The notes: generated by a model not told the origin, from the sequence alone. A stretch of 64,000 nt of DNA from Humitalea rosea (GCF_003253705.1 NZ_QKYU01000012.1:1-64000); one strand, 5' to 3'; shown: positions 1 to 9,294, numbered from the stretch's first letter. Program-made: numbers and translations.

Positions 1-132
1 AAACACCTGCTGCGCAAGGCCGCCGCGCGCACCAGCGACGCCGTCTGCGCTACCATCGGCACTCTCCTCGACACCTACACACCCGCGGAATGCACCAACT
101 ATTTCACCCATTCAGGATACAATCGAACCTAA
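1..132 (+). CDS. IS630-family transposase, C-terminal fragment (cut by window edge)
   Basis: The first 132 bases read in frame as 43 residues and a TAA stop. The translation begins KHLLRKAAARTSDAV and ends YTPAECTNYFTHSGYNRT. This is the typical tail of IS630-type DDE transposases from alphaproteobacteria: a basic RKAAAR stretch, then the TPxECxNYFxHxGY signature. The catalytic DDE residues lie upstream, outside the window, so activity cannot be judged. The next gene is chromosomal and on the other strand. The family call is firm. Whether the full element is intact is unknown. Confidence 0.85.
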   Translation, partial: KHLLRKAAARTSDAVCATIGTLLDTYTPAECTNYFTHSGYNRT

Positions 133-150
133 ACGCATCCCGCTCTAGCC
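1..150 (+). mobile_element. Right end of an IS630-type insertion sequence (approximate boundary)
   Basis: The transposase reading frame stops at 132, and IS630 elements usually end within a few tens of bases of that stop at a short inverted repeat next to a TA target. The sequence after the stop contains CTCTAG at about 143-148, followed shortly by TA. The matching left end is not in the window, so the exact boundary is a guess. Confidence 0.4.
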
Positions 151-174
151 TATGCCGGTGCCACGACGGGGGGT

Positions 175-236
175 CTGGGGCCTCAGGCCCCAGCGGGGTG
201 CCAAAAAGCGCCTGGGGGCGGCGCCCCTGGCCTTTT
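175..236 (-). terminator. GC-rich hairpin cluster downstream of the peptide-binding protein gene
   Basis: Bases 175-193 form an inverted repeat with 9-base arms around one central C (arm CTGGGGCCT). Bases 205-236 hold a second GC-rich imperfect hairpin flanked by runs of A and T, so it resembles a bidirectional intrinsic terminator. It sits just after the stop codon of the minus-strand gene ending at 237 and separates that gene from the insertion-sequence end. The terminator role is inferred from position and the T tract. Confidence 0.5.
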
Positions 237-1862
237 TCACCCCCAGTTGCGCGCCGAGAAATCCATCCCGAACGACTTGGACGCCCGCCAGGGCAATTCC
301 TTGCGCTTGCCCGTGAAGTTCGCGGTCTGGAACAGCACCGTATAGGCGGGGTCTTCCCGTTCGGTCAGCGTCAGCAGCCGGCGGAAGGTGGCGCGGCGGC
401 GCTCCAGGTCGGTTTCGACCTGCATCGCGTCCAGCAGCTTGGGCGCCTCGTCATTCTGCCATTGCCCGCTGGCCCAGGTCTGCCCGCCGGGGCCATAGAC
501 CGACATCGGCGCCACCGGATCGTTGAAGGTCGCGGTATTGGAATTGTCGCAGAGCCCGCGCCCGGGGAAGCGCCCGAGGATCTGGCCCCAGTTCTCCTTC
601 ATCTCGATCTGCACATTCAGCCCGGCCTGGCGCCAGCCTTCCAGCAGGATCTGCGACGATGCCACCTGCGCGGTGTAGTAGTTGTTCAGCAGTTGGTAGG
701 GGATCGCCTCGCCGCGGTAATTGGCTTCGGCCAGCAGCCGGCGGGCTTCGGCGACATCGAAGCGCGGCGCCTCCCAGTCGCCTAGGTACATGTCGCCATA
801 GACCTCCCATTGCAGCCCCTTCGGCACCTGGGTGCGGCCGCCCCAGAGACTGTCCACGATCGACTGGCGGTCGATGGAATGGGACATGGCGCGGCGCACC
901 AGCGGGTTGGCGAGGACGGGATGGGTCTTGTCCCAGACGATCAGCCGGTTGTTGTTGATCGGCCCGCCGACGACCTCATGGCGGGGGCTGCGTTCGATGC
1001 CCTGGATCTGGTCCGGCGGCAGGTCGCAGATGAAGTCCCAGTCGCCCGCCAGCAGCCCGGCGACGCGGGCGGCGACATCCGGCACCTCGACGAAGCGGAT
1101 GCGGCGCAGCGGCGGGCGGCCGCCCCAGTATTGGTCATGGGCTTCCAGCACCAGATCCTGGCCGGGGCGGAAGGACACCACGCGATAGGGCCCGGTCCCG
1201 ACCGGCTTGCGCGCCCAGTCGAGCCAGCTCTCCGCCTGGGCGAAGGCCGCGCGGGAGAAGATGGCGCCGGTGGTGCGGGTCAGCCGGCCTTCCAGCGTGA
1301 CATCGGGGACGGCGTTGACGAAGCGGACGGTGTGGCGGTCCACCACCTCCATGCGCTCGAAATTCGGGTAATGGGCGCGGCTGATGGCCACGGCCTCGGG
1401 CGGCGGGGTCTTGCCGCCGGAGCCCGCGGTGGTGGAGACGAAAAGCCCGCGATTGTCGGTCGGCAGCCCAGTCCACATGCGCTCCTTGCCGAAGGTGAAG
1501 GCGACGTCTTCCGCCTCCATGGTGCGGCCGTCGTGCATCACGACAGTCTCGCGCAACGTCAGCTCCAGGGTCTTGGCATCGATGCGGCGCCAGGCGGTGG
1601 CGAGGACGGGTTCGGCCCGCTGCGTGTCCAGCCAGTCGATCCCGATCAATGGCTCGGAGAAGACCGGCATGATGCGGAAACCAACGTTGGATTGCTCGCG
1701 CATCGGCTCCAGCGTGCCGGAGATGCTGACGATCTGCACCGCGACGGTGATGCTGGGCCTGGTATCGGGCGCGGCATTCTGGGCGATGGCGAAGTGCGGC
1801 AGCGCCGCCGCGCCCGCGGTGCCGAGGAGAAGATTGCGTCGAAGCATGCAGGCAAACCCCAT
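237..1862 (-). CDS. ABC transporter substrate-binding protein, oligopeptide/dipeptide type (SBP_bac_5)
   Basis: About 541 residues. This is a periplasmic binding protein of the DppA/OppA class, which delivers peptides or similar solutes to an ABC permease. The N-terminus MLRRNLLLGTAGAAALP is a twin-arginine-like signal peptide ending near an AxAxA cleavage site (HFAIAQNAA). Family hallmarks follow: TLELTLRETVVMHDGRTMEAEDVAF, then a GTGPYRV turn, and PLVRRAMSHSIDR in the C-terminal half. Two starts are possible. The ATG at 1862 has an AGAGG ribosome site upstream; the ATG at 1847 lies five codons further in. No permease or ATPase lies beside it, so it is an orphan. It is divergent from an M20 carboxypeptidase, which suggests it binds peptides or acyl-amino acids. 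The family is secure; the ligand is not. Confidence 0.88.
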   Translation of the reverse strand: MGFACMLRRNLLLGTAGAAALPHFAIAQNAAPDTRPSITVAVQIVSISGTLEPMREQSNVGFRIMPVFSEPLIGIDWLDTQRAEPVLATAWRRIDAKTLELTLRETVVMHDGRTMEAEDVAFTFGKERMWTGLPTDNRGLFVSTTAGSGGKTPPPEAVAISRAHYPNFERMEVVDRHTVRFVNAVPDVTLEGRLTRTTGAIFSRAAFAQAESWLDWARKPVGTGPYRVVSFRPGQDLVLEAHDQYWGGRPPLRRIRFVEVPDVAARVAGLLAGDWDFICDLPPDQIQGIERSPRHEVVGGPINNNRLIVWDKTHPVLANPLVRRAMSHSIDRQSIVDSLWGGRTQVPKGLQWEVYGDMYLGDWEAPRFDVAEARRLLAEANYRGEAIPYQLLNNYYTAQVASSQILLEGWRQAGLNVQIEMKENWGQILGRFPGRGLCDNSNTATFNDPVAPMSVYGPGGQTWASGQWQNDEAPKLLDAMQVETDLERRRATFRRLLTLTEREDPAYTVLFQTANFTGKRKELPWRASKSFGMDFSARNWG

Positions 1863-2002
1863 CGAGAATACGGGGCCTCTTCTGGAACCTGCATGTGTGG
1901 TGCGGATGACGGGGGCGTGACGAATCCCTTTCAATGCCCCCGCCTTCCCAAGGGCGGCATGAGGTGCGAGGTCTTGCGCTGCCCCCCAGAGGAGTCTCCG
2001 GC

Positions 2003-3190
2003 ATGACCGCATCCGCCCCCGAAGCCGCCATCACCGCCTGGCTCGCCACGCAACAGGAGGCGATGCTCGCGCTGTTGGAGCGCATGGTGAACACCGATGG
2101 CGGCTCCTACGACAAGGCCGGCGTCGATGCGGTCGGCGCCATCGTGCAGGGCTTCTGCGCCGAGCACGGCATTCCGGTCGAGACGGTGCCCGGCACGCTC
2201 TATGGCGACTGCCTGCGCGCCACCGTTGCCGGCGGGCATGCGCTGGCCGCCGGCAACCAGCAGCGGAACATCGTGATGATGGGCCATCGCGACACCGTCT
2301 TCCCCAAGGGCGAGCCCAGCCGCCGCCCCTTCGCCATCGCCGATGGCATGGCGAGCGGCCCCGGCGTCTGCGACATGAAGGCGGGGCTGGTGATGAACCT
2401 CTTCGTCCTCGCCGCCTTCCAGAAATTCGGCGGCGCCCCCGGCCCGCTGGTGGGGCTGTTCACCGGCGATGAGGAGATCGGCTCGCCCGAGGGCCGCGCG
2501 GTGATCGAGGCCGAGGCCTGCGGCGCCCGCGTCGTCTTCAACAGCGAGCCCGGGCGGCCGACCGGGGCGGTGGTGACGGGGCGCAAGGGTGGCGTCTTCA
2601 TGATCATGGACATCGAGGGCCGCGCCGCCCATTCGGGGGGCAACTTCGAGGCCGGCATCAGCGCCATCGGCGAACTGGCCCAAAAAATCATCGCGATCCA
2701 TGCGCTGACCGATCTCAAGCGGGGCATCACGCTGAACGTCGGGCTGGTGTCCGGGGGGCAGAGCGTGAACACGGTGGCGCCCTCGGCCCAGGGCCAGATC
2801 GACCTGCGTTACATCCACCCCGAGGACCGGGCGGAGATCGTCGGCAAGATCGAGGCGATCGTCGCCCAATCCTTCGTCCCCGGCACCAGGGCAAAGCTCG
2901 CCATCCGCGGCGAATTCCTGCCGCTGACCCAGAGTCCGGCCGCCGCGAAGCTGTTCGAAATCTACAAGACGGCGGCAAGCGAGAGCGGCTTCACCCCCAC
3001 CGGCGAGTTTTCCGGCGGCTGCGCCGACAGCGGCTTCACCGCCGCCCAAGGGGCGCCGACGATCTGCGCGGTCGGCCCGGTCGGCGGCAAGGCGCATAGC
3101 CCGGACGAGTTCCTGGTGGTGGCCAGCTTCGTCCCCCGCGCCCAGGCCGCGGCGCGGGCGATCTTCCGCCTCGACTCGGCGGGGCTGTAG
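2003..3190 (+). CDS. M20 family metallopeptidase, glutamate carboxypeptidase (CPG2)-like
   Basis: 395 residues. Predicted dinuclear-zinc hydrolase that removes a C-terminal amino acid from peptides or N-acyl amino acids. The expected ligands are present in order: GHRDTV with His95, CDMKAG with the bridging Asp, TGDEEIGS with the catalytic Glu pair, NSEPGR with the next Glu, and a final His in GKAHSPDEF. The dimerisation-domain His is in RAAHSGG. No signal peptide is seen, so it is probably cytoplasmic, unlike secreted CPG2. The ATG at 2003 is chosen because AGAGGAG precedes it by about nine bases; the longer upstream reading is weak. It is divergent from a peptide-binding protein gene, which fits import followed by hydrolysis. 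The exact substrate is unknown. Confidence 0.88.
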   Translation: MTASAPEAAITAWLATQQEAMLALLERMVNTDGGSYDKAGVDAVGAIVQGFCAEHGIPVETVPGTLYGDCLRATVAGGHALAAGNQQRNIVMMGHRDTVFPKGEPSRRPFAIADGMASGPGVCDMKAGLVMNLFVLAAFQKFGGAPGPLVGLFTGDEEIGSPEGRAVIEAEACGARVVFNSEPGRPTGAVVTGRKGGVFMIMDIEGRAAHSGGNFEAGISAIGELAQKIIAIHALTDLKRGITLNVGLVSGGQSVNTVAPSAQGQIDLRYIHPEDRAEIVGKIEAIVAQSFVPGTRAKLAIRGEFLPLTQSPAAAKLFEIYKTAASESGFTPTGEFSGGCADSGFTAAQGAPTICAVGPVGGKAHSPDEFLVVASFVPRAQAAARAIFRLDSAGL

Positions 3191-3258
3191 CCGGATGCGC
3201 CGGGTCGCGGCTATGGTGCCCGGCCGCGACCGGAACATCTTATGAACACGGACCATCC

Positions 3259-5217
3259 ATGAGCGACCTTTTTGCCCGCCAGGCCACCGCCGAGGCTGCC
3301 TATTCCGCCAAGGACATCGAGGTCCTGGAAGGGCTGGAACCCGTCCGCCGCCGCCCTGGCATGTACATCGGCGGCGTGGATGAGAATGCGCTCCATCACC
3401 TCGCCGCCGAGATCATCGACAATGCGATGGATGAGGCCGTCGCCGGCCACGCCAGCCGCATCGAGGTGACCTTGGAGGCGAACAACTGGCTCACCGTCCG
3501 CGACAATGGCCGCGGCATCCCGACCGACCCGCACCCGAAATTCCCCAAGCAGTCGGCGCTGGAGGTGATCCTCACCACGCTGCATTCGGGCGGCAAATTC
3601 TCGGGCAAGGCCTATGCGACCTCGGGCGGGTTGCATGGCGTGGGGTCGAGCGTGGTGAACGCGCTGTCGGAGCGGATGGAGGTGGAGGTTGCTCGCGAGC
3701 GCACCCTCTTCACGATGGTGTTCGCCCGCGGCAAGCCGGTGGGCGCGCTGGTCAATGCCGGGCCGGTGCAGAACCGCCGCGGCACCACCATCCGGTTCCG
3801 GCCCGACGAGCAGATCTTCGGGACGCAGCAGTTCAAGCCGGCGCGGCTGTTCCGCTTCTGCCGCTCCAAGGCCTATCTATATAAGGGTGTGACCATCCGC
3901 TGGGCCTGCGCCGAGCCGGATGCCGAAACCCCCGCCCAGGCCGATCTGCATTTCCCCGGCGGGCTGTCGGATTATCTGGCCGGGGCGGTCGAAGGCCGCC
4001 GCGCCGTGGTGCCGGCCCCCTGGGCGGGCGAGGCCAATTTCTCCGACGGCCAGGGCCGGGCCGAATGGGCGATGACCTGGCTGGACCAGGGCGAGGGGTT
4101 CCTGTCCCTCTACGCCAACACCATCCCGACGCCGCAGGGCGGCACGCATGAGGCGGGGCTGCGCGCGGCGTTGGTGAAGGGCCTGCGCGCCTATGGCGAG
4201 CTGAAGAAAGACAAGCGCGCCGCCACCATCACCGCCGAGGATGTGTTCGGCGGCCTCGCGGGGATGCTCTCGGTCTTCCTGCGCGACCCGCAGTTCCAGG
4301 GGCAGACCAAGGACAAGCTGACCAATGCGGATGCCACCCGCCAGGTGGAATCAGCACTTCGCGACCGCTTCGACCATTGGCTGACCGGCGATCCGGCCTC
4401 GGCCGACAATCTCCTGGCCTATGCGATCGAGCGCGCCGAGGACCGCATCCGCCGTCGCGAGCAGAAGGAAACCCCGCGCAAGACCGCGACGCGCAAACTG
4501 CGGCTGCCGGGCAAGCTCGCGGATTGCGCCAAGGAGGGGATCGAGGGCACCGAGCTGTTCCTGGTCGAGGGCGACAGCGCCGGCGGCAGCGCCAAGCAGG
4601 CGCGCGACCGCGAGACCCAGGCCGTGCTGCCGCTGCGGGGCAAGATCCTGAACGTTGCTTCGGCGACGGTCGAGAAGCTGCGGCAGAACCAGGAGCTGAA
4701 GGATCTGATCGAGGCACTGGGCTGCGGGGTCGGCGATCGCTTCGACATCGCCCGGCTGCGGTACGGGCGCGTGGTGATCATGACCGACGCCGATGTGGAT
4801 GGGGCGCATATCGCCGCTTTGCTGATGACCTTCTTCTACCGGGAGTTGCCGGAGCTGGTGAAGCAGGGCCGGGTGTTCCTGGCGCAGCCGCCGCTCTACC
4901 GGCTGCAGTCGGGTGGCAAGTCGGTCTATGCGATGAATGACGCGGATCGGGAACGGCTGATGAAATCGGCCTTCAAACCGAGCCAGAAGGTGGAGGTGAG
5001 CCGGTTCAAGGGCCTCGGCGAGATGCCGGCTGCCACGCTCAAGGAAACCACCATGGACCGCGCCCGCCGCAGCCTGTTGCAGGTGGTGTTGCCGCCGGAG
5101 GACCGCGCCCGGACCAATGAGCTGGTGGAATCCCTGATGGGCCGCAAGCCGGAGCTGCGCTTCCGCTTCATTCAGGAGAATGCCGCGAGCATGGATGCCG
5201 AGGCGGTGGACGCCTAA
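3259..5217 (+). CDS. parE: DNA topoisomerase IV subunit B (ParE)
   Basis: 652 residues, normal for alphaproteobacterial ParE. It is the ATPase and TOPRIM half of topoisomerase IV, which decatenates daughter chromosomes together with ParC. The GHKL ATP site is visible: catalytic Glu51 in AEIIDNAMDEA, DNGRGIP, and GGLHGVGSSVVNALS. The transducer domain follows, then TOPRIM with LVEGDSAGGSA and the metal motif DADVDGAHI, and the C-terminal RFKGLGEM. The shorter TOPRIM region and the SAYSAKDIEVLEGLEPVR-like start favour ParE over GyrB, as does the overall length; GyrB is near 800 residues. parC is not in the window, so the two subunits are encoded apart. Confidence 0.96.
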   Translation: MSDLFARQATAEAAYSAKDIEVLEGLEPVRRRPGMYIGGVDENALHHLAAEIIDNAMDEAVAGHASRIEVTLEANNWLTVRDNGRGIPTDPHPKFPKQSALEVILTTLHSGGKFSGKAYATSGGLHGVGSSVVNALSERMEVEVARERTLFTMVFARGKPVGALVNAGPVQNRRGTTIRFRPDEQIFGTQQFKPARLFRFCRSKAYLYKGVTIRWACAEPDAETPAQADLHFPGGLSDYLAGAVEGRRAVVPAPWAGEANFSDGQGRAEWAMTWLDQGEGFLSLYANTIPTPQGGTHEAGLRAALVKGLRAYGELKKDKRAATITAEDVFGGLAGMLSVFLRDPQFQGQTKDKLTNADATRQVESALRDRFDHWLTGDPASADNLLAYAIERAEDRIRRREQKETPRKTATRKLRLPGKLADCAKEGIEGTELFLVEGDSAGGSAKQARDRETQAVLPLRGKILNVASATVEKLRQNQELKDLIEALGCGVGDRFDIARLRYGRVVIMTDADVDGAHIAALLMTFFYRELPELVKQGRVFLAQPPLYRLQSGGKSVYAMNDADRERLMKSAFKPSQKVEVSRFKGLGEMPAATLKETTMDRARRSLLQVVLPPEDRARTNELVESLMGRKPELRFRFIQENAASMDAEAVDA

Positions 5218-5232
5218 AATACAACTGTAATG

Positions 5233-5451
5233 CTAGCGGTCCGCCAGCAGCGTCTGCCCGGCCGGGGTGACCAGGACGCGGCCGCCGGCGTCGATCCGCA
5301 CCAGCCCGGGAACCAGCGCATCTTCCCAGATCGTCAGCCTGGGGCAGGAGCTGCGCCAGCCCTCCATCACCGCGTCATAGTCGCGCGGGGCGGCGGCGAG
5401 CCAGCCGAGGAACTGGCGGGTCAGGTGATCGGCAGCGGTGGACGCGGACAT
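5233..5451 (-). CDS. Small hypothetical protein
   Basis: 72 residues starting MSASTAADHLTRQFLGWLAA. A GGAGG ribosome site six bases before the ATG supports this start over the longer reading from 5505. The second half, LTIWEDALVPGLVRIDAGG followed by VLVTPAGQTLLADR, looks like the last helix and hairpin of a winged-helix fold, ending in a helix common in DNA-binding proteins, but I cannot name the family. It is convergent with parE across a gap of about 15 bases. No signal peptide or membrane segment is present. The coding call rests on the ribosome site and ordered codon use. Confidence 0.7.
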   Translation of the reverse strand: MSASTAADHLTRQFLGWLAAAPRDYDAVMEGWRSSCPRLTIWEDALVPGLVRIDAGGRVLVTPAGQTLLADR

Positions 5452-5552
5452 GATCGGCCTCCGGGTCGGGGCGCCAATTTTGCCCCTGGCATCGGCACGC
5501 GCCAAGAACGAAGTGTAGCCGACTGTTCCACCCTCAGCCGAATCGGGCAGCC

Positions 5553-6125
5553 ATGCCGTCCCAGACCTTCCTTGCCGTGTTGCAGGCCGCCAGCTTCGCG
5601 GCCCGCGTCCATACCACGCATCGCCGCAAGGGCACGGCGGCCGAGCCCTATGTGAACCATGTGCTGGAGGTGGCGCAGATCCTGGCCGAACATGGCGCGC
5701 CGGAGGAGGCGATCATCGCGGCACTGCTGCACGACACGGTCGAGGACAGCGACGCGGACCCCGATCCGATCACCCATGAGCGCCTGGTCGCGGAATTCGG
5801 CCCGACCGTGGCCGAGCTGGTGGCCGAGGTCACGGACGACAAATCCCTGCCCAAGGAGGCCCGCAAGGCGCTGCAGATCCGCCATGCCCCCAAGGCGTCG
5901 GACCCGGCGAAGATGCTGAAGCTGGCCGACAAGATCTCCAACCTGCGGGCCGTCACCGCCCATCCCCCGGCCGGGTGGCCGCATGGGCGGCTGGTGGAAT
6001 ACGTCGGCTGGGCCGGGCGCGTCGCCGAGGGGCTGCGCGGCGTCAACCCGGGGCTGGAGGCGCTGTTCGATGCGACCTACCGGCAGGCGCTGGTCTCACT
6101 TGCCGAGGCAAGCCGCCCCGGCTGA
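5553..6125 (+). CDS. HD-domain hydrolase of the MESH1 / small alarmone hydrolase type
   Basis: 190 residues, a single HD domain with no synthetase or regulatory region, so much shorter than RelA/SpoT. Metal and substrate motifs match the hydrolase half of SpoT and metazoan MESH1: RRKG near residue 28, YVNHVLEVA, LLHDTVEDSD (the HD pair), EVTDDKSLPKEARK, and KLADKISNLR. The stretch after the HD motif, including the AGWPHGRLVEYVGWA tail, parallels MESH1 closely from memory of that family. The predicted role is (p)ppGpp 3'-pyrophosphohydrolase, or the NADPH phosphatase activity also reported for MESH1. It may supplement the cell's main Rel/SpoT protein. It is convergent with tctA and has no obvious operon partner. 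Confidence 0.85.
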   Translation: MPSQTFLAVLQAASFAARVHTTHRRKGTAAEPYVNHVLEVAQILAEHGAPEEAIIAALLHDTVEDSDADPDPITHERLVAEFGPTVAELVAEVTDDKSLPKEARKALQIRHAPKASDPAKMLKLADKISNLRAVTAHPPAGWPHGRLVEYVGWAGRVAEGLRGVNPGLEALFDATYRQALVSLAEASRPG

Positions 6126-6193
6126 GAGGTTTGACCATCGGCGTCCGCTGCGGCTGGACAAAGCTCGTGCCGTTCGAGGCGCGAGGCTGAAAT

Positions 6194-7681
6194 CTACCGC
6201 CGCACCAGCCCCCAGATCCGCGGCCCAACCAGCGCCAGCACCGCGATGGCAAGCAGCGTCGCGGAGGCAGGACGGGTGAGGAAGGTCGTCCAGTCGCCCT
6301 GGCTGATGACCAACGCCTGCCGCATCGCCTGTTCCGCCATCGGCCCCAGGATCATGCCGATCACCACCGGCGCGGTCGGGAAGTCGAATCGTCGCATGAA
6401 CATCGCGATGATGCCGATGCCGTAGAGCAGCACAAGGTCGGTGACGCTGTTGCTGATGCCATAGGTGCCGATGGTCGCGAAGACGAGGATGCCGGCGTAA
6501 AGCTGCGGCGTCGGCACCTTCAGGATCTGCACCCAGAGCCCGACCAGCGGCAGGTTCAGCACCACCAGCATGACATTGGCGATGAACAGGCTGGCGATCA
6601 GCGTCCAGACCAGATCCGCCTGCTGCACGAACAGCATCGGCCCCGGCTGGATGCCATAGGATTGGAAGGCGCTCAGCATGATCGCCGCGGTCGCCGAGGT
6701 CGGCAGGCCGAGCGTCAGCATCGGCACCAGCACGCCGGCGGCGGCGGCATTGTTCGCGGCCTCCGGCCCCGCCACGCCCTCGATCGCGCCGGTGGTGCCG
6801 AATTCATGCGCGAACTCCGGCTTCACCAGCTTCCGCTCGGCGTAATAGGACAGCATGGTCGGCATCTCGGTGCCGCCCGCCGGCAGCACGCCGAAGGGAA
6901 AGCCGAGGCCCGCGCCGCGCATCCAGGGCCAGAAGCTGCGTTTCCAATCGGCCTTGGACAGCATGATGCTGCCGACCGGCTGGATCACCTGCTCGCCCAC
7001 GACATGGCGCCAGGCGAGGTAGAGCGTCTCGCCCACCGCGAAGAGCCCGACCGCGACCAGCACGACATTCACCCCGTCCAGCACCTCGGTCACGCCGAAG
7101 GTCAGGCGCGGCTGGCCGGATTGCAGGTCGATGCCCACCAGCCCCAGCATCAGCCCGAAGGCCAGCGAGGTCAGCCCCCGCAGCGCCGAGCCGCCCAGCA
7201 CCGCCGAGACGGTCACGAAGCACAGCACCATCAGACAGAAGTATTCGGCCGGCCCCAGCCGCAGCGCGTATTCGACGATGACCGGCCCGAGGAAGGTGAT
7301 CCCCAAGGTGCCGATGGTGCCCGCGAAGAAGGAGCCGATGGCGGCGGTCGCCAGCGCCGGCCCGGCGCGGCCGCTCTTGGCCATCTTGGCGCCTTCGAGC
7401 GAGGTGATGATGGAGCCCGACTCGCCCGGCGTGTTCAGCAGGATCGAGGTGGTGCTGCCGCCATACATCGCGCCGTAGAACACGCCGCAGAACAGGATGA
7501 AGGCGCCGGTCGCACTCACCTGGTAGGTGATCGGCAACAGCAGCGCGATGGTCAGCGCCGGCCCGATCCCCGGCAGCACGCCGATCGCGGTGCCGAGGAA
7601 ACAGCCCAGGATCGCCCAGCCGAGATTGGCGAAGCTCAATGCATGGGCGAAGCCGCCCATCAGATTGTTGAAGCTGTCCAT
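6194..7681 (-). CDS. tctA: Tripartite tricarboxylate transporter, large membrane subunit TctA
   Basis: 495 residues, the usual TctA length. It is the roughly 12-helix permease of a TTT secondary transporter that takes up citrate-like carboxylates captured by TctC. Characteristic glycine-rich segments are present: [17 protein letters not shown] near residue 36, [18 protein letters not shown] near residue 66, and the repeated [17 protein letters not shown] in the second half. The DUF112 fold is therefore clear. It is the last gene of a tctC-tctB-tctA operon, starting four bases after the tctB stop. The TctDE two-component regulator found beside many tct operons is absent here. Confidence 0.93.
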   Translation of the reverse strand: MDSFNNLMGGFAHALSFANLGWAILGCFLGTAIGVLPGIGPALTIALLLPITYQVSATGAFILFCGVFYGAMYGGSTTSILLNTPGESGSIITSLEGAKMAKSGRAGPALATAAIGSFFAGTIGTLGITFLGPVIVEYALRLGPAEYFCLMVLCFVTVSAVLGGSALRGLTSLAFGLMLGLVGIDLQSGQPRLTFGVTEVLDGVNVVLVAVGLFAVGETLYLAWRHVVGEQVIQPVGSIMLSKADWKRSFWPWMRGAGLGFPFGVLPAGGTEMPTMLSYYAERKLVKPEFAHEFGTTGAIEGVAGPEAANNAAAAGVLVPMLTLGLPTSATAAIMLSAFQSYGIQPGPMLFVQQADLVWTLIASLFIANVMLVVLNLPLVGLWVQILKVPTPQLYAGILVFATIGTYGISNSVTDLVLLYGIGIIAMFMRRFDFPTAPVVIGMILGPMAEQAMRQALVISQGDWTTFLTRPASATLLAIAVLALVGPRIWGLVRR

Positions 7682-7685
7682 GGCG

Positions 7686-8171
7686 CTACAGCACCCCTTC
7701 GAGGATGCCGGCGCCGATGTTCACCCCCAGCAGCCGGTCGAACATCATGAAGGCGGCGATGCAGACCGCGGCCCCGATCAACAGATCCCGCAGCGGCCGA
7801 CGGCTGCCGAAGGCGGCGGCGACCAGCACGAACTGCGCCGTCGCCGCGATGACGAAGCCGAGCCATTCGATCAGCGCCAGATTGGCGAGCAGCCCGGCGA
7901 AGAGCAGCCCCAGCGCCCGCCAATTGGTCGGCGCCGGGTTCTGCATGTCCTCAAGCGTATGGCTCCAGCCGCCGCGCAGTGCCGCGAGGCAGAGACCCAC
8001 CCCCAACGCGAGCATCAGCACCGCGACGAGGTAGGGCACGAAGCTCGGCCCGACCTGCCCGTAGAGCGGGGAGGCCGGCACCACCATCGCCTGCCACATC
8101 GCCAGGATGCCGAGACCGAGCACAAACACCGCCGCGCCCAGATCGGCGCGGGCGGATGGGCGCAAGGTCAC
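7686..8171 (-). CDS. tctB: Tripartite tricarboxylate transporter, small membrane subunit TctB
   Basis: 161 residues with four hydrophobic segments, as expected for the small TTT membrane subunit. The start is a GTG at 8171 that overlaps the tctC stop in a GTGA junction, a strong sign of translational coupling. The longer reading from 8387 lies inside tctC in another frame and is rejected. The N-terminus reads [20 protein letters not shown] if GTG is read as Met. The second helix pair contains [21 protein letters not shown], and the last segment runs [19 protein letters not shown]. TctB sequences are poorly conserved, so the call leans on topology and its place between tctC and tctA. Confidence 0.88.
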   Translation of the reverse strand: MTLRPSARADLGAAVFVLGLGILAMWQAMVVPASPLYGQVGPSFVPYLVAVLMLALGVGLCLAALRGGWSHTLEDMQNPAPTNWRALGLLFAGLLANLALIEWLGFVIAATAQFVLVAAAFGSRRPLRDLLIGAAVCIAAFMMFDRLLGVNIGAGILEGVL

Positions 8172-9139
8172 GTGACGAGCCCGACCTCGCGCAGCACGGC
8201 CAGGGTATCGGTCTCGTCCTTGCGCAGGAAGTCGGCGAAGGCCTCGTCCTTGAGGAAGGCATCGTCCCAGCCGCGGGTGGTCATGATGTCCTGCCACTGC
8301 GGCGAGGCATGCAGCGTGGTCAAATAATCGACCAGCGCCGCCCGCTGCGCGGGGTTGATGCCGGGCGCGCCGAACACGCCGCGCCAATTGCCGATGACGA
8401 CGTCGATGCCGCTTTCCTTCAAGGTCGGCACGCCATCCAGGCTGCGGGTGTCGCCGGTGGTCGCCAGGGCGCGCAGGCGGCCGGCCTTCACCTGTTCGGA
8501 GAATTCGGACACGCCGGAGATGCCGGCCTTGACCTGGGCGCCAAGCAGCGCCGCCTGGGCCGGCCCGCCGCCCGCGAAGGCGACGTAGGAGGCATCCCGC
8601 GCCGAACGCCCGACCGTCTTCAACATCAGCCCGAGGGTGATGTGGTCGATGCCGCCGGCGCTGCCGCCGCAGGTCGCGACCGCGCCGGGGTTGGCGCGAT
8701 AGGCCGCCATCAGCCCGGCGATGTCACGGAACTCGGAGGAGGCGGGCACCACGATGATGCCCGGCTCCGTCGTCATCCGGGCGAGCGGGGTCACATCCTT
8801 CAACCCGACCGGGGCGCGGTTGGCGAGCACGGCGCCGACCATCACGGCGCCGCCAATGAACAGCGCATCCGCCCGCCCGCGCTTCTGGCTGACGAAGCGC
8901 GGCAGGCCGACGGTGCCGCCGGCGCCGCCGACATTCTCGAACTGGAAGGTGCCGACCAGCCCGGCGGCGCGGGAAGCCTGCTCCATGGCACGGCCGAGGC
9001 CGTCCCAACCGCCGCCGGGACCGGCGGGCACGAAGACGCTGAGGCTGGGGAACAGCTCGGCAGCCGTGGCGGGGCGGCCAAGGGCGATTGCCGCGGGGGC
9101 GGCGAGGGAGGCGGCAAGCAGCGTGCGACGGCGCATCAT
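8168..9139 (-). CDS. tctC: Tripartite tricarboxylate transporter substrate-binding protein TctC (Bug family)
   Basis: 323 residues, a normal Bug-family length. It is a periplasmic receptor for small carboxylates or similar anions. It begins MMRRRTLLAASLAAPAA, a Tat-like signal peptide with RRRTLLA and a cleavage site near ATAAEL. Family features are VPAGPGGGWDGLGRA near the N-terminus, ENVGGAGGTVGL, and the DVTPLARM loop. Bug proteins are far more numerous than the transporters they serve, but here tctB and tctA follow directly, so this is the cognate receptor. Tricarboxylate is the default ligand guess. A tricarballylate-oxidising operon lies about 50 kb away in the same window. Confidence 0.92.
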   Translation of the reverse strand: MMRRRTLLAASLAAPAAIALGRPATAAELFPSLSVFVPAGPGGGWDGLGRAMEQASRAAGLVGTFQFENVGGAGGTVGLPRFVSQKRGRADALFIGGAVMVGAVLANRAPVGLKDVTPLARMTTEPGIIVVPASSEFRDIAGLMAAYRANPGAVATCGGSAGGIDHITLGLMLKTVGRSARDASYVAFAGGGPAQAALLGAQVKAGISGVSEFSEQVKAGRLRALATTGDTRSLDGVPTLKESGIDVVIGNWRGVFGAPGINPAQRAALVDYLTTLHASPQWQDIMTTRGWDDAFLKDEAFADFLRKDETDTLAVLREVGLVT

Positions 9140-9294
9140 GGGGGCTGAACCTTATCCTCGGGAGCGGCACAACCAGCCGCATTGTTGTCAGGATATGCGC
9201 CGCTCCGGCCGCGCCGCAAAGCCCCTCGCATCGCGTCTTGCACGGCGCTTTGCCTTGCCGCACATGCTGCGCCCGCACACTGGATTTCCGCACC

